Assembly (NCBI GenBank): GCA_002285055.1 | Contig: NQYJ01000006.1 | Location: 16,952-80,951 of the forward strand | DNA: 64,000 bases | Source: Candidatus Izimoplasma sp. ZiA1 | GTDB taxonomy: Bacteria; Bacillota_I; Bacilli_A; Izemoplasmatales; Izemoplasmataceae | Reading direction: 5' to 3' | Shown: positions 52,856 to 61,656 of the stretch, piece by piece | How positions within the stretch are numbered: the first letter of the stretch is position 1 | Layout: each line of letters starts with the position of its first letter | Translations under genes and position numbers: made by a program | Notes under the pieces: generated by a model | The model's input: the letters and a program-made list of their open reading frames with translations, nothing else | What the model was told of the DNA's origin: nothing | Database searches by the model: none

Positions 52856-53849
52856 TTATAACTAGTTGTGGTTTTAATGATATTTTTTTTGACTCTAGTT
52901 TTGTTTTACTGTTTATTTGATTATATAATATATTACATACTTCTTTACTTAGAAGTATTGAATCTTGTTTTATTGAATCAATCTTCTTCTCGTTCATTGA
53001 AACTAACTTAATATTATCATAACCAACAATCTTAAACTTGTTTTCTTTATGTTTATTAGTTAGATTAGATAAAGCTCCATAAGCCATTAAATCATTAAAA
53101 GCAAAAATAGATGTGGCATCAGTATTAAGAATTTCATTTGTTAATAAATATCCACTTTCAAAATGATAATCCCCTTCTTTTATATAGTTTTCATCAATTT
53201 TAATATTATGTTCAGATAATGCTTTTTTATATCCGTTTAATCTATTTATTGTACTCTTTGAAAACTTAGGACCTGTAATGCAAGCTATTTTTTTTTCTCC
53301 TTTTTCTATTAAATGTTTTGTTGCCAGGTAGCCACCAAGTTCGCCATCAAAAGTAACACTATTAACATCAAACCCATCTATTACTCTATCTACTAAAACA
53401 AGTGGGATATTGGTTTTCTTTAAAAGTTCTTGAAACTCTTTTTGTTTGTTTTCTTGATATGTTTCATTTGCGGTAACTACTAATAACCCATCTACTCCTC
53501 TATCTATTAGCATCTTAGTTACTTGCATGCTTCTTTCATGAGAATCATTTGAGTTCACTAATAAAACCATATAATCATGTTCTAAAGATATATCTTCAAC
53601 AGCTTTAGAAATGCTACTAAAGAAAGCATTTTCAATATCTGGGATAACAAGACCTATAGTGTTTGTTTTATTTGTAACTAGACTTTTAGCATGGGTATTA
53701 GGTATATAGTTTAATTCCTTAGCCACTTTGAAGATACGTTCTTTAGTATCAAGAGATACTCTTGTTGGTTTATTATTTAACACTAGAGAAACTGTTGTTG
53801 TTGATACTGAAACTTTTTGTGCTATGTCTTTTATTGTTGTTCTTTTCAT
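52851..53849 (-). CDS. LacI-family regulator (RbsR-like)
   Basis: A 332-residue repressor: the HTH KDIAQKVSVSTTTVSLVLNN (residues 6-25) with hinge PNTHAKSLVTNKTNTIGLVIP and a periplasmic-binding-protein-like sugar domain (IACITGPKFSKSTINRLNGY). The ribokinase operon lies directly downstream on the same strand, so ribose or a nucleoside is the likely effector. It probably binds the palindrome at 52753. A second AT-rich palindrome TAACTTAAGTTA lies in its own upstream region (53910-53921). Confidence 0.88.
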   Translation of the reverse strand: MKRTTIKDIAQKVSVSTTTVSLVLNNKPTRVSLDTKERIFKVAKELNYIPNTHAKSLVTNKTNTIGLVIPDIENAFFSSISKAVEDISLEHDYMVLLVNSNDSHERSMQVTKMLIDRGVDGLLVVTANETYQENKQKEFQELLKKTNIPLVLVDRVIDGFDVNSVTFDGELGGYLATKHLIEKGEKKIACITGPKFSKSTINRLNGYKKALSEHNIKIDENYIKEGDYHFESGYLLTNEILNTDATSIFAFNDLMAYGALSNLTNKHKENKFKIVGYDNIKLVSMNEKKIDSIKQDSILLSKEVCNILYNQINSKTKLESKKISLKPQLVIN

Positions 53850-53909
53850 TTATAAAACCTCATTCCATGCAAACAAAATATCAATCTATCACTAAACCCA
53901 TTTAATAAT

Positions 53910-53921
53910 TAACTTAAGTTA
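53910..53921. repeat. Palindrome upstream of the LacI-family gene
   Basis: TAACTTAAGTTA is a perfect 12-bp palindrome in the region between the regulator and the divergent oxidoreductase gene. It lacks the central CG of the LacI site. Function unknown; a nearby imperfect repeat AAAGTTAATT...AAACTTT lies at 53944-53959. Confidence 0.3.
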
Positions 53922-54086
53922 TCATTAAATCAATTATAACATAAAGTTAATTAAACTTTTATAGTAAGTAATATCCCGATTGATTTTCATTGATGATTTT
54001 AAGTTATAATGTACCTAGCTTGCTAAATAATTTATTTATACTTAAACTTTAATTAAAGATCAAACTATGTTTTAAAGGAGTTATAT

Positions 54087-55055
54087 ATGAAAGCGATTAA
54101 ATATATTAAGTACGGTTTACCTAAAAATGTTAGTTATGAGGAAATAGAAAAACCTACTATAAATGATGATTTAGTACTTGTAGAAATTCATTCTGCTAGT
54201 ATAAATCAAGCAGATTTATACTTACTTCAAGGAAAGCCTTTATTATTAAGACTATCTACAGGGTTATTTAAACCTAAAAATAATATTCTAGGCTCTGATA
54301 TATCAGGTGTTATTTCCTTAGTTGGTAAAAACGTTACTGAATTTAAAATTGGTGATGAAGTATTTGGTGAACTTGGAATGAATCAAGATGGGGGTTACGC
54401 TGAATACGCTCTTGCTAGTCCAAAACAATTAACTAAAAAACCTAAGGAAATATCTCATTCAGTAGCTGCTTCTGTCCCAATGGCAGGTTTAACAGCTTTA
54501 CAAGGTCTTCGTTTGGCAAATATTAGTAAAGACTCTAATATCTTAATTTATGGAGCATCTGGTGGTGTAGGCACTTTCATGATTCAAGTAGCAAAATCAT
54601 TTGGAGCTACTGTAACTGCAGTTGTGAGTACTAGAAACATCGAAGTAGCAAAAAACTCAGGAGCAGATCATATTATTGATTATAATAAGCAGGTTTGGTA
54701 TGAGAGTAATAATACATATGATATTGTTATAGCCGCAAACGGTGAAAATAAATTAAAGGTATATCGTGATAAATTAACTGATAGTGGAATATTTGTTATG
54801 TCTGGTGGTAGCATAAAACAATTATTAGGTTTTTTTATTAAAAAACCGTTCATGAGAAAGAAAAAAGAAAGACAATTTCTAAATTATGTAGCCAAGGTAA
54901 ATAAAGATGATTTAGCTATATTATCTAATATGCTTAAAAATAATCAGTTAAGACCTTATATTGATAAAGAGTTTTCTTTAAAAGATACAGAAAATGCATT
55001 AAGTCATTTCTATGAGGGCAAGACTATAGGAAAGACAATAATTAAATTAAAATAG
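54087..55055 (+). CDS. Zinc-independent MDR-family oxidoreductase (quinone reductase-like)
   Basis: A 322-residue medium-chain dehydrogenase. ILGSDISGVISLVGKNVTEFKIGDEVFG near residue 75 is the catalytic domain motif in parts, and LIYGASGGVGTFMIQVAKSFGA near 155 the NADPH Rossmann motif. Zinc ligands are not evident, so it is the quinone oxidoreductase (QOR) type. The substrate is not predicted. AAAGGAG ribosome site and terminator follow; it is a single-gene unit divergent from the LacI-family gene. Confidence 0.85.
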   Translation: MKAIKYIKYGLPKNVSYEEIEKPTINDDLVLVEIHSASINQADLYLLQGKPLLLRLSTGLFKPKNNILGSDISGVISLVGKNVTEFKIGDEVFGELGMNQDGGYAEYALASPKQLTKKPKEISHSVAASVPMAGLTALQGLRLANISKDSNILIYGASGGVGTFMIQVAKSFGATVTAVVSTRNIEVAKNSGADHIIDYNKQVWYESNNTYDIVIAANGENKLKVYRDKLTDSGIFVMSGGSIKQLLGFFIKKPFMRKKKERQFLNYVAKVNKDDLAILSNMLKNNQLRPYIDKEFSLKDTENALSHFYEGKTIGKTIIKLK

Positions 55056-55095
55056 ATTAAAAGCATATTAGCTAGACTAATATGCTTTTTTTATG
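55056..55095 (+). terminator. Terminator after the MDR oxidoreductase
   Basis: AAAAGCATATTA (55059-55070), 7-base loop, TAATATGCTTTT (55078-55089), seven-T run. Confidence 0.85.
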
Positions 55096-55185
55096 TGATA
55101 CTCCTCGTTTTATCATAATTCAAAATAAATATATCTGAATATAATCGTATTTTTTACATACAAAGCTTAAAACAAGGCTTAACTA

Positions 55186-55226
55186 AAACAAAAAAGTTTA
55201 TTTCACTTAGAAATAAACTTATTTAA
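55186..55226 (-). terminator. Terminator after the MFS gene
   Basis: AAGTTTATTTC (55194-55204), 5-base loop, GAAATAAACTT (55210-55220), T-run on the minus strand. It lies 25 bp past the stop. Confidence 0.75.
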
Positions 55227-55250
55227 AAACAATTAGTTTTATAGACTACC

Positions 55251-56474
55251 CTAATCTAATGTTACTGTAAATTTGCGTTCTGAACGTTCTCTAATCATAA
55301 AAGCTATACTACCAATTAGTCTAAAGATACTTGTGATTATTAACGCAAATACAATTCCTTTTAACTCATAAAAGAAATGCCCAACAAGTGGTGAGATTGC
55401 CAATGTGATATTTGTTAAAACATTATAATATCCTACATAGATTGCACGGTTATTCTTTGGAGTTACAGCAAGCATATCACTAAATAATACAGTAATAGTC
55501 CCAGCTGTAAAGAATCCTGTAGATGTTGAAAAGATAGCAAGTACAACCAGATTTTTTGATAACACATATAATATTGGTGTTAATGCCATTCCTAGAGTAC
55601 ATATAAACACTATTTTTTCATTACCAAATTTTTCAATCAATTTCGGCCAGATTCTATGAGCAATCAGCATAACAGCTGCACTTCCTACACTAATAATTGC
55701 TAGCCAAAACTCGTCTGCACCTAATGTTTTAATTGTATAGATTGAAAAGAGTGGCCATCCCATTTGCCATCCAAAATGAAAAATTGTAGAACTAATAATA
55801 AACTTTCGATATCTTTTGTTCTTTAATACTTTTTTTAAACTTCCTTTAAATGGAATTAATTCCTTGTTTTCTTTTGGTGTGTATTTTAATTTTTTAAACA
55901 TAAAGTACGCTGATACCCCAGAAACAAAAGCAAGAAAATAGAATACTCTATAAATAAATATGTAATCAGAATTATCATCTGCTAAATAACGAAAAACAAA
56001 ACCAGATGAGAGAGTTACAATTGTTGTAAAGATAATTGTGTAGATACTTCTTTTTGATAAAACTCTAGCGCGTCTTTTTGGGAATACTTCACCTGTCATA
56101 TTCTGATAACTAATATTAAAAACGGCAATAGGTACCATTAATATTGTCATAATAATAATGAACGAAAGTACTTTATACTCAGATGGCAAGATTGGAATAA
56201 ATACCATTGATAAAATAATAAAAGCCATTACCAAAACAACATTTGCAGTTATTTTTTGCTTATCACGGACACGGTTAATAAAGAAAGCTGCGGGAAGTGC
56301 GGTAAAAATCATAATAATCCCTTTAGTAGAGTTAATTAAAGAGATATCAAACTCATTACCACCAATTCTTTCTAAAAACTTCATAGCATACGGATTATAA
56401 AATACATTCATAATCTCAAATAATATCCCAAATCTAATAAAAACCTTTAAATTATATTTAAAATCATCACTCAT
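55251..56474 (-). CDS. MFS transporter
   Basis: A 407-residue carrier with about 12 membrane helices. The segment FFINRVRDKQKITANVV matches the cytoplasmic loop 2-3 type motif of MFS proteins, and the halves are separated by a basic loop near residue 205 (KKLKYTPKENKELIPFKGSLKK in parts). Substrate cannot be told. It stands alone with a terminator after and a gene-poor region before it. Confidence 0.8.
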   Translation of the reverse strand: MSDDFKYNLKVFIRFGILFEIMNVFYNPYAMKFLERIGGNEFDISLINSTKGIIMIFTALPAAFFINRVRDKQKITANVVLVMAFIILSMVFIPILPSEYKVLSFIIIMTILMVPIAVFNISYQNMTGEVFPKRRARVLSKRSIYTIIFTTIVTLSSGFVFRYLADDNSDYIFIYRVFYFLAFVSGVSAYFMFKKLKYTPKENKELIPFKGSLKKVLKNKRYRKFIISSTIFHFGWQMGWPLFSIYTIKTLGADEFWLAIISVGSAAVMLIAHRIWPKLIEKFGNEKIVFICTLGMALTPILYVLSKNLVVLAIFSTSTGFFTAGTITVLFSDMLAVTPKNNRAIYVGYYNVLTNITLAISPLVGHFFYELKGIVFALIITSIFRLIGSIAFMIRERSERKFTVTLD

Positions 56475-56885
56475 TAGTCAGCACCTATATAATCATTTTA
56501 TTTTAATCCATATAGATTATATATCTAATATTACTTTCATTCAATGATAAAAAATAATTATTTATAGTATAAAAAAACTAAAGAAATATAGAAGTTAAAT
56601 CTAGACTCATAAATTCATTACTTGTTATCTTAATCAATTAAAACAGACTCTCTAATTTCACTTGTATAATTAGGTTCAACTGAAAAATTATATAGATTTC
56701 ATTTGTGTCAATAATAGGTACCTAACACATTATGTTTGAATTCTTTTCAGCTAAAAAAATTATCAATTATAGATTATCAACTTTATATATCAAAAAAGGT
56801 TTGATACAAATGTATCAAATCTTTGATTTAATATGTCTCGTCATTAACGAATTGATGAAATTAATATCAATATAAATGTATAGCT
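56475..56885. other. Gene-poor stretch upstream of the MFS gene
   Basis: About 410 bases without an intact gene. The part near 56640-56735 shows short protein-like fragments on the minus strand in shifted frames, too degraded to assign. A terminator for the broken Fic gene lies at 56792-56821. Nothing else was supported. Confidence 0.5.
56790..56823 (-). terminator. Terminator after the broken Fic gene
   Basis: TTTGATAC (56800-56807), loop AAAT, GTATCAAA (56812-56819), followed on the minus strand by CCTTTTTTG. Confidence 0.65.
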
Positions 56886-57165
56886 TTATTCTAATACTAA
56901 ATCAGAAATAAGTCTTACAAATTTAGTATAGTCATAATTAGTATGAGCAGTGTCTATAGCATCGTAATACTCCAAACGATTTTCTTTTTTAATGACGATT
57001 GGAGGATATCCATTTTTCATAAGCTCATAGTTTAGTAACTATCTTGCAGTTCTACTGTTTCCATCAATAGGTTTTTTTGCATCAACTGGGATAGACCAAT
57101 TTATTCTGAATTTCAGTGCACCTTCAAACTTACCTTCAGTACATAGTACTCTTATCCTTCTATCT
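56886..57165 (-). pseudogene. Fic-family protein remnant
   Basis: Translating the minus strand gives a segment like the Fic catalytic region: PIDGNSRTAR, then an in-frame TAG, then LLNYELMKNGYPPIVIKKEN, RLEYYDAIDTAHTNYDYTKF and a closing TAA (56886-56888). Intact Fic proteins have HPFxDGNGRxxR there and transfer AMP to target proteins. Here the His is lost, a Gly is Ser, and a stop breaks the frame. Upstream sequence is unrelated or frame-shifted, so only the C-terminal part of the gene remains. Confidence 0.7.
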
Positions 57166-57292
57166 GAAAAACCTCATTAAATACAAGCCTCATTTGATAT
57201 CATATATTTCATAGAATCAACTCAACTAGATTATATACCGATACCGGAATAATGGAATAGTTTTAAATTTCTTTTTCCCAAAACTAAAAAGC

Positions 57293-57326
57293 AAATAAAA
57301 AAGGATTCATTTTGAATCCTTAAATT
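57293..57326 (-). terminator. Terminator after the tRNA-Gly genes
   Basis: AAGGATTC (57301-57308), 5-base loop, GAATCCTT (57314-57321), T-run on the minus strand. Confidence 0.8.
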
Positions 57327-57331
57327 TTAAA

Positions 57332-57405
57332 TGGAGCAGGTGAAGGGAATCGAACCCTCGCAGTCAGCTTGGAAGGCTGAAGTTCTACCGTTAAACTACA
57401 CCTGC
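57332..57405 (-). tRNA. tRNA-Gly(TCC), copy 1
   Basis: A 74-base cloverleaf on the minus strand starting GCAGGTG and ending CACCTGCTCCA, so the CCA end is encoded. The anticodon stem-loop reads CAGCCTTCCAAGCTG with TCC as anticodon, and the T-arm is GAGGGTTCGATTCCCTT. The sequence is identical to the copy at 57503-57576. Confidence 0.95.
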
Positions 57406-57502
57406 ACAAAGTCTAAAAAATGAATATACTTAAATTCGCTTAAATAAATAAGGGGATAAAAAAAATCCAGCTTTGGACTTGTTATACCGACAATAAAAAA
57501 AT

Positions 57503-57576
57503 TGGAGCAGGTGAAGGGAATCGAACCCTCGCAGTCAGCTTGGAAGGCTGAAGTTCTACCGTTAAACTACACCTGC
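57503..57576 (-). tRNA. tRNA-Gly(TCC), copy 2
   Basis: Identical 74-base tRNA-Gly with TCC anticodon and encoded CCA, 97 bp upstream of copy 1 on the same strand. Both are likely transcribed together. Two tandem identical copies suggest a recent duplication. Confidence 0.95.
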
Positions 57577-57641
57577 GTTTTGTCAGCATAAGTATAATAT
57601 CATAAGTGGATTTACTTTGTCAATACACTTACGATATTTTT

Positions 57642-58565
57642 TTAAACTTTTTTGATTGCTCTTAGCTTTGCACTATGTGCTCTATTGTTATTCTCTAATT
57701 CCTCTTCACTAGGCAAAATAACCTTTCTATGAAGAAGTTCATAATCAGGTTCAAAATTAGTTGTTATTGGAATGTTTTTAGGGATATCAATTGTTGTGTT
57801 CTCTTTAAAAACAGTTTTGCATATTCGATCTTCAAGTGAATGGAAAGTTATTACGACAACTCTTCCATCTTTATTTAACATTGTAAGGGCATCAGTAACA
57901 CTGTCTTCAAAAACTCTTAACTCGTCATTAACAGCTATTCTAAGAGCTTGAAAAGTCTTTTTTGCTGGATGACCTTTTTTGCTTAAGGCTTTGTGAGGAA
58001 TTGCACTTTTAATTACATCTACTAAATCAAATGTTGTTTCAATTATTTTTTCTTTTCGAACCGCTTCAATTCTTCTTGCGATTTGCTTTGCAAATTTTTC
58101 TTCACTATATCGATAAAGGATTTTTACAATATCATGATAATCATACTCATTAACTATTTTTTTTGCAGTTAACTCTTTAGTTTGATCCATTCTCATATCA
58201 AGAGGTGCATCATATTTATAACTAAACCCACGATCCGGTATATCAAACTGAAAACTAGAAACTCCAAGGTCATATAAAACACCATCAACCTTTTCAATTC
58301 CTAAGTTATTTAGCTTTTCTTTAATATTTACAAAGTTCGACTTAATAATAGTATAATTTTTATTAAGCCTATCAAGTTTTTCTGAGGCTTTATCAATTGC
58401 ATATTGATCTTGGTCAAATGCGTATAAATGCCCTTTATCTAGTCTTTTTAATATCTCAAAAGCGTGACCGCCACCACCAAGTGTCATGTCAACGTAAATA
58501 CCGTCTTTTTTAATATTTAAATACTCAATTGATTCTTTTAGTAATACTGATACATGTTTATACAT
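57642..58565 (-). CDS. rsmH: 16S rRNA m4C1402 methyltransferase
   Basis: A 307-residue SAM methyltransferase. [18 protein letters not shown] near residue 22 is the SAM-binding motif, [20 protein letters not shown] near 105 the family motif, and [13 protein letters not shown] near 240 completes the active site. It methylates C1402 in the decoding centre. The ATG at 58563-58565 follows GAGGTGAAT. In many bacteria it lies next to mraZ and ftsL in the division cluster, but here it follows rpmF and yceD. Confidence 0.95.
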   Translation of the reverse strand: MYKHVSVLLKESIEYLNIKKDGIYVDMTLGGGGHAFEILKRLDKGHLYAFDQDQYAIDKASEKLDRLNKNYTIIKSNFVNIKEKLNNLGIEKVDGVLYDLGVSSFQFDIPDRGFSYKYDAPLDMRMDQTKELTAKKIVNEYDYHDIVKILYRYSEEKFAKQIARRIEAVRKEKIIETTFDLVDVIKSAIPHKALSKKGHPAKKTFQALRIAVNDELRVFEDSVTDALTMLNKDGRVVVITFHSLEDRICKTVFKENTTIDIPKNIPITTNFEPDYELLHRKVILPSEEELENNNRAHSAKLRAIKKV

Positions 58566-58614
58566 ATTATTCACCTCAAACTGTGATTAATTTTAACATA
58601 TCATTGATTTTTTG

Positions 58615-58647
58615 TAAAAGAAAAACGCTAATTTTAGCGTTTTCTTT
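58615..58647 (-). terminator. Terminator after rpmF
   Basis: AAAACGCTAA (58622-58631), two-base loop, TTAGCGTTTT (58634-58643), T-rich on the minus strand. Confidence 0.75.
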
Positions 58648-58658
58648 CTTTTAAGAAA

Positions 58659-58853
58659 CTATTCAGCTTCTACTTCTTGTTTTTCTTCTATAACTGTTTT
58701 ACCGTTATAAGTCCCACAAACTTTACAAACTCTATGAGCTAGTTTCATTTCTCCACAATTTGGACAAACTACCATACCAGGTACATTTAATTTGAAGTGT
58801 GTACGACGTTTACGTTTTTGAGTTTTAGAAGTTCTTCTAAATGGTACTGCCAT
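58659..58853 (-). CDS. rpmF: Ribosomal protein L32
   Basis: A 64-residue L32 of the zinc-binding type. [18 protein letters not shown] is the usual start, and [17 protein letters not shown] provides four cysteines (C-x2-C and C-x2-C) for zinc. The gene follows yceD by 10 bp, a widely conserved pairing in bacteria. Confidence 0.97.
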   Translation of the reverse strand: MAVPFRRTSKTQKRKRRTHFKLNVPGMVVCPNCGEMKLAHRVCKVCGTYNGKTVIEEKQEVEAE

Positions 58854-58863
58854 TAGTAAACAC

Positions 58864-59325
58864 CTACTTTTTGTATTCTATTAGATTTGCGAATGCATTT
58901 GTTTTTTCAGTATCACTAAATTCGACGATTTCATCAGTTTTTAATGAAACTCCTTCTTTAGTAACACGCATTGGCTTTTCCAATATAATATTAGACCATA
59001 TTATCGGTAATAAGTCAATAGTTATTCCCTCAATATGTATCGAATCATCACTTTTGTATGTTGTTAGTACTTCTTCAATATCTAAATCTAGTTTTACATC
59101 GACTTCTTCAAGCGTAATTGCGCATAACATTTTTAATGTACACTCAATATTCATATAGAAAATAAACTCTTCATTATCATAGATTTCATAGTCACCTTCG
59201 ACTGAAACTAAAGAGATATCAATAATATCATCAATTTCTTTGATTTTATCACTAAAATCAACACTAAACTTAAATGTTGGATCACTAGTAACATGTTTAA
59301 TTAATTCATGTATTGTCCATTTCAT
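58864..59325 (-). CDS. YceD/DUF177-family protein
   Basis: A 153-residue acidic protein of the YceD family, which is almost always upstream of rpmF and linked to 23S rRNA processing or ribosome assembly. The family stretch [27 protein letters not shown] (in parts) is present, including a C...C pair. The ATG at 59323-59325 follows GGAGGGATC; a longer frame from 59379 lies over the upstream promoter region and is rejected. Confidence 0.87.
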   Translation of the reverse strand: MKWTIHELIKHVTSDPTFKFSVDFSDKIKEIDDIIDISLVSVEGDYEIYDNEEFIFYMNIECTLKMLCAITLEEVDVKLDLDIEEVLTTYKSDDSIHIEGITIDLLPIIWSNIILEKPMRVTKEGVSLKTDEIVEFSDTEKTNAFANLIEYKK

Positions 59326-59409
59326 AATGATCCCTCCTTTATGAATGTAAATTATACTTTTATTATATATAAATGTCAATTATAAGGTATAATGAAATTG
59401 GTGATAAAT

Positions 59410-60576
59410 ATGAAAATAGCAGGGATTATTGTAGAATACAATCCATTACATAATGGACATCTCCATCATATAATGGAAACTAGAAGGTTATCTGAATGTG
59501 ATTGTTTGATTGCGGTAATGAGTGGTAACTTTACTCAACGCGGAGAACCAGCAATATATGATAAGTTTCTAAGAACAAAAATGGCACTTTATAATCATGT
59601 TGATTTAGTGGTAGAAATACCATATATTTTAACAGTGCAAAATGCTGATGTTTTTGCGTATGCTTCTGTTGATTTATTAAATCATTTAGGTGTTGATGAA
59701 ATTTATTTTGGTAGTGAATCTGGAGATGTTAAATTACTTGAAGAACTTAGTGAAGTTATCGTTAGTGATGAATATAATTTAGCAATTAAAAAATATCTTA
59801 AAGATGGTGATTCATACCCAACCGCATCAAATAATGCGATGAATGATATTTATCCAAATACAGAATATTCAAAACCTAATAATATTTTAGGTATTCAGTA
59901 TTTAATAAGTCGTAATAAAATAAACAAAAACATCAAAATTAAAACTATTAAAAGAATCTATAATGATTATCATGATACTTTATTAAATAATTCTCATATT
60001 CAAAGTGCTAGTGCAATTAGGAAATTAATAAAGGATGATGATTTTGATAATTACCCTTATAAAGAATTTATTCCAGAAAATGTTTTTGAATTAATTAAAG
60101 ATAAAGCATATAACGATATAGAGCTTTTTTACAATGAGCTTAAGTACAGGTTAAACTCAGTCAAAAAAGATGAGTTAAGCCAAATTTTAAGCATTGATGA
60201 AGGAATTGAGAGTTGGTTTATTAAACATCGTGATTTTCCTAATGTTGAGTTCTTAATTAATTCACTTTTAACTAGAAGATATACTAATTCTAAAATCAAA
60301 AGAAGTTTGATGCATATCTTATTAAATACTAAAAAAAGTGAGCTGACTACATTTGATGTTCCATATGTTAGAGTCCTTGGAATGAACAATAAAGGTAGAA
60401 GTCATTTAAGCAACATAAAAAAGGAAATAAAAGTACCTTTAATAACTAATGTATCAAGCAACATTCATCCTTATTTAGAACTAGACCTATTGACTTCTAG
60501 AATCTATTCACTAGGCGATTCAAGTGATTTAATGAAAGAGGAATTAAAACCAGTAATTTTTTTGCGTTTTGATTGA
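59410..60576 (+). CDS. tmcAL: TmcAL/YlbM-type tRNA(Met) acetate ligase
   Basis: A 388-residue nucleotidyltransferase-fold protein. GIIVEYNPLHNGHLHHI near residue 5 gives the H-x-G-H ATP site, and MSGNFTQRGEPA near 40 is the family motif. In Bacillus, TmcAL uses acetate and ATP to form N4-acetylcytidine at the wobble base of tRNA-Met. The ATG at 59410 follows TTGGTGATA, and a longer in-frame start is rejected. It is divergent from yceD. Confidence 0.88.
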   Translation: MKIAGIIVEYNPLHNGHLHHIMETRRLSECDCLIAVMSGNFTQRGEPAIYDKFLRTKMALYNHVDLVVEIPYILTVQNADVFAYASVDLLNHLGVDEIYFGSESGDVKLLEELSEVIVSDEYNLAIKKYLKDGDSYPTASNNAMNDIYPNTEYSKPNNILGIQYLISRNKINKNIKIKTIKRIYNDYHDTLLNNSHIQSASAIRKLIKDDDFDNYPYKEFIPENVFELIKDKAYNDIELFYNELKYRLNSVKKDELSQILSIDEGIESWFIKHRDFPNVEFLINSLLTRRYTNSKIKRSLMHILLNTKKSELTTFDVPYVRVLGMNNKGRSHLSNIKKEIKVPLITNVSSNIHPYLELDLLTSRIYSLGDSSDLMKEELKPVIFLRFD

Positions 60577-60618
60577 GTTTGCGAACCATTAGCGTTATAA
60601 TTTATTTCGGGTGATAAA

Positions 60619-61617
60619 ATGTATACAAAAGAACAAATAATTGAGCAACTTAAAAATGTAGTTGATCCATCAAACAACGAAACTTTAGGTCAAAACGGTG
60701 GCGTTAAGTTTGTTGATGTTGATACTGAAAAAGAAACTGTAAATATGGTTATCGGAATTTCAGTTGATGATGATAAAACTAAAAGAGAATTAACTAGAAG
60801 TTTAGCTAAATTAATTAAAATTGATTTAGGATTTAAAGGATTAAAAGTTGATTTTGAATTACTTAAAAAAGCTGGAAGTATTTTATCAAGAAACGTAAAA
60901 TACATCGGTGTTGCTAGTGGTAAGGGTGGAGTAGGAAAATCTACTGTAACTGCTAACTTAGCTTACGCTTTTAAAAGTATCGGTAAAAAAGTAGGGATTA
61001 TTGATGCTGATATTTATGGTAGTAGTATCCCAACAATTATTGGTATTCCTGTAACTTTACCAAAAGCTACAAAAGATGAAAAAATAATTCCATTTGAAAA
61101 AGATGGAATAGAGTTAATTAGTACTGAGTTCTTTATGCAACCAGATAAACCATTAATGTGGAGAGGACCAATGTTAGGTAAAATGCTTAACCACTTCTTT
61201 TATGATGTTAAATGGGATGAAGAAATCGAATATGTATTAGTTGATTTACCACCAGGTACTGGTGATGTAGCAATGGATATCCAAAACTATATTCCTGAAT
61301 GTAAAATGGTAATCATTACAACTCCACATCCAAGTGCATCTCACGTTGCAGTTAAAGCTGGTTTTGCAGCTGAGCAACTAGGACATGAAATCTTAGGTGT
61401 AGTTGAAAACATGAGTCATTTAATGCATATGAATGAAAGATTAAATATTTTTGGTGAAGGTGGCGGAAAAATCGTTGCTGATAAACTAAAAACTCAAGTA
61501 TTAGCTAATATTCAAATTGGACAACCTAAATCAGGTCATCCATCAATATTCGCTATGGATGAGGAAATTGGTTTAGATTATATTGGTCTTGCTAATAAAA
61601 TCATCAAAGCATTTTAA
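60619..61617 (+). CDS. Mrp/SalA-type P-loop ATPase
   Basis: A 332-residue Mrp/NBP35 family ATPase. Residues 1-80 form an N-terminal MIP18/DUF59-type domain, GVASGKGGVGKSTVTANLA near residue 100 is the deviant Walker A, DADIYGSSIP follows, and VDLPPGTGDVAMD near 210 is the switch II region. The CxxC that binds the Fe-S cluster in ApbC is absent: the position after ENMSH reads LMHMNERLNIFGEGGG. Bacillus SalA likewise lacks it. It may therefore act as a regulator rather than an Fe-S carrier. GGGTGAT ribosome site. Confidence 0.87.
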   Translation: MYTKEQIIEQLKNVVDPSNNETLGQNGGVKFVDVDTEKETVNMVIGISVDDDKTKRELTRSLAKLIKIDLGFKGLKVDFELLKKAGSILSRNVKYIGVASGKGGVGKSTVTANLAYAFKSIGKKVGIIDADIYGSSIPTIIGIPVTLPKATKDEKIIPFEKDGIELISTEFFMQPDKPLMWRGPMLGKMLNHFFYDVKWDEEIEYVLVDLPPGTGDVAMDIQNYIPECKMVIITTPHPSASHVAVKAGFAAEQLGHEILGVVENMSHLMHMNERLNIFGEGGGKIVADKLKTQVLANIQIGQPKSGHPSIFAMDEEIGLDYIGLANKIIKAF

Positions 61618-61621
61618 TTCA

Positions 61622-61656
61622 AATAAAAATCCGAATAATTTATTCGGATTTTTTTA
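61622..61656. terminator. Bidirectional terminator
   Basis: AAAATCCGAATAA (61626-61638) and TTATTCGGATTTT (61640-61652) with a very short loop, flanked by A and T runs. Shared by mrp (plus) and the MATE gene (minus), whose stop overlaps it. Confidence 0.8.

Noticed and set aside
56640..56735. Second degraded gene on the minus strand
   Set aside because: Protein-like bits appear in shifted frames but no family could be named and no start or ribosome site exists.
57406..57502. Further RNA gene between the two tRNA-Gly copies
   Set aside because: Only a weak TCCA/TGGA hairpin and A/T runs are seen; no cloverleaf.
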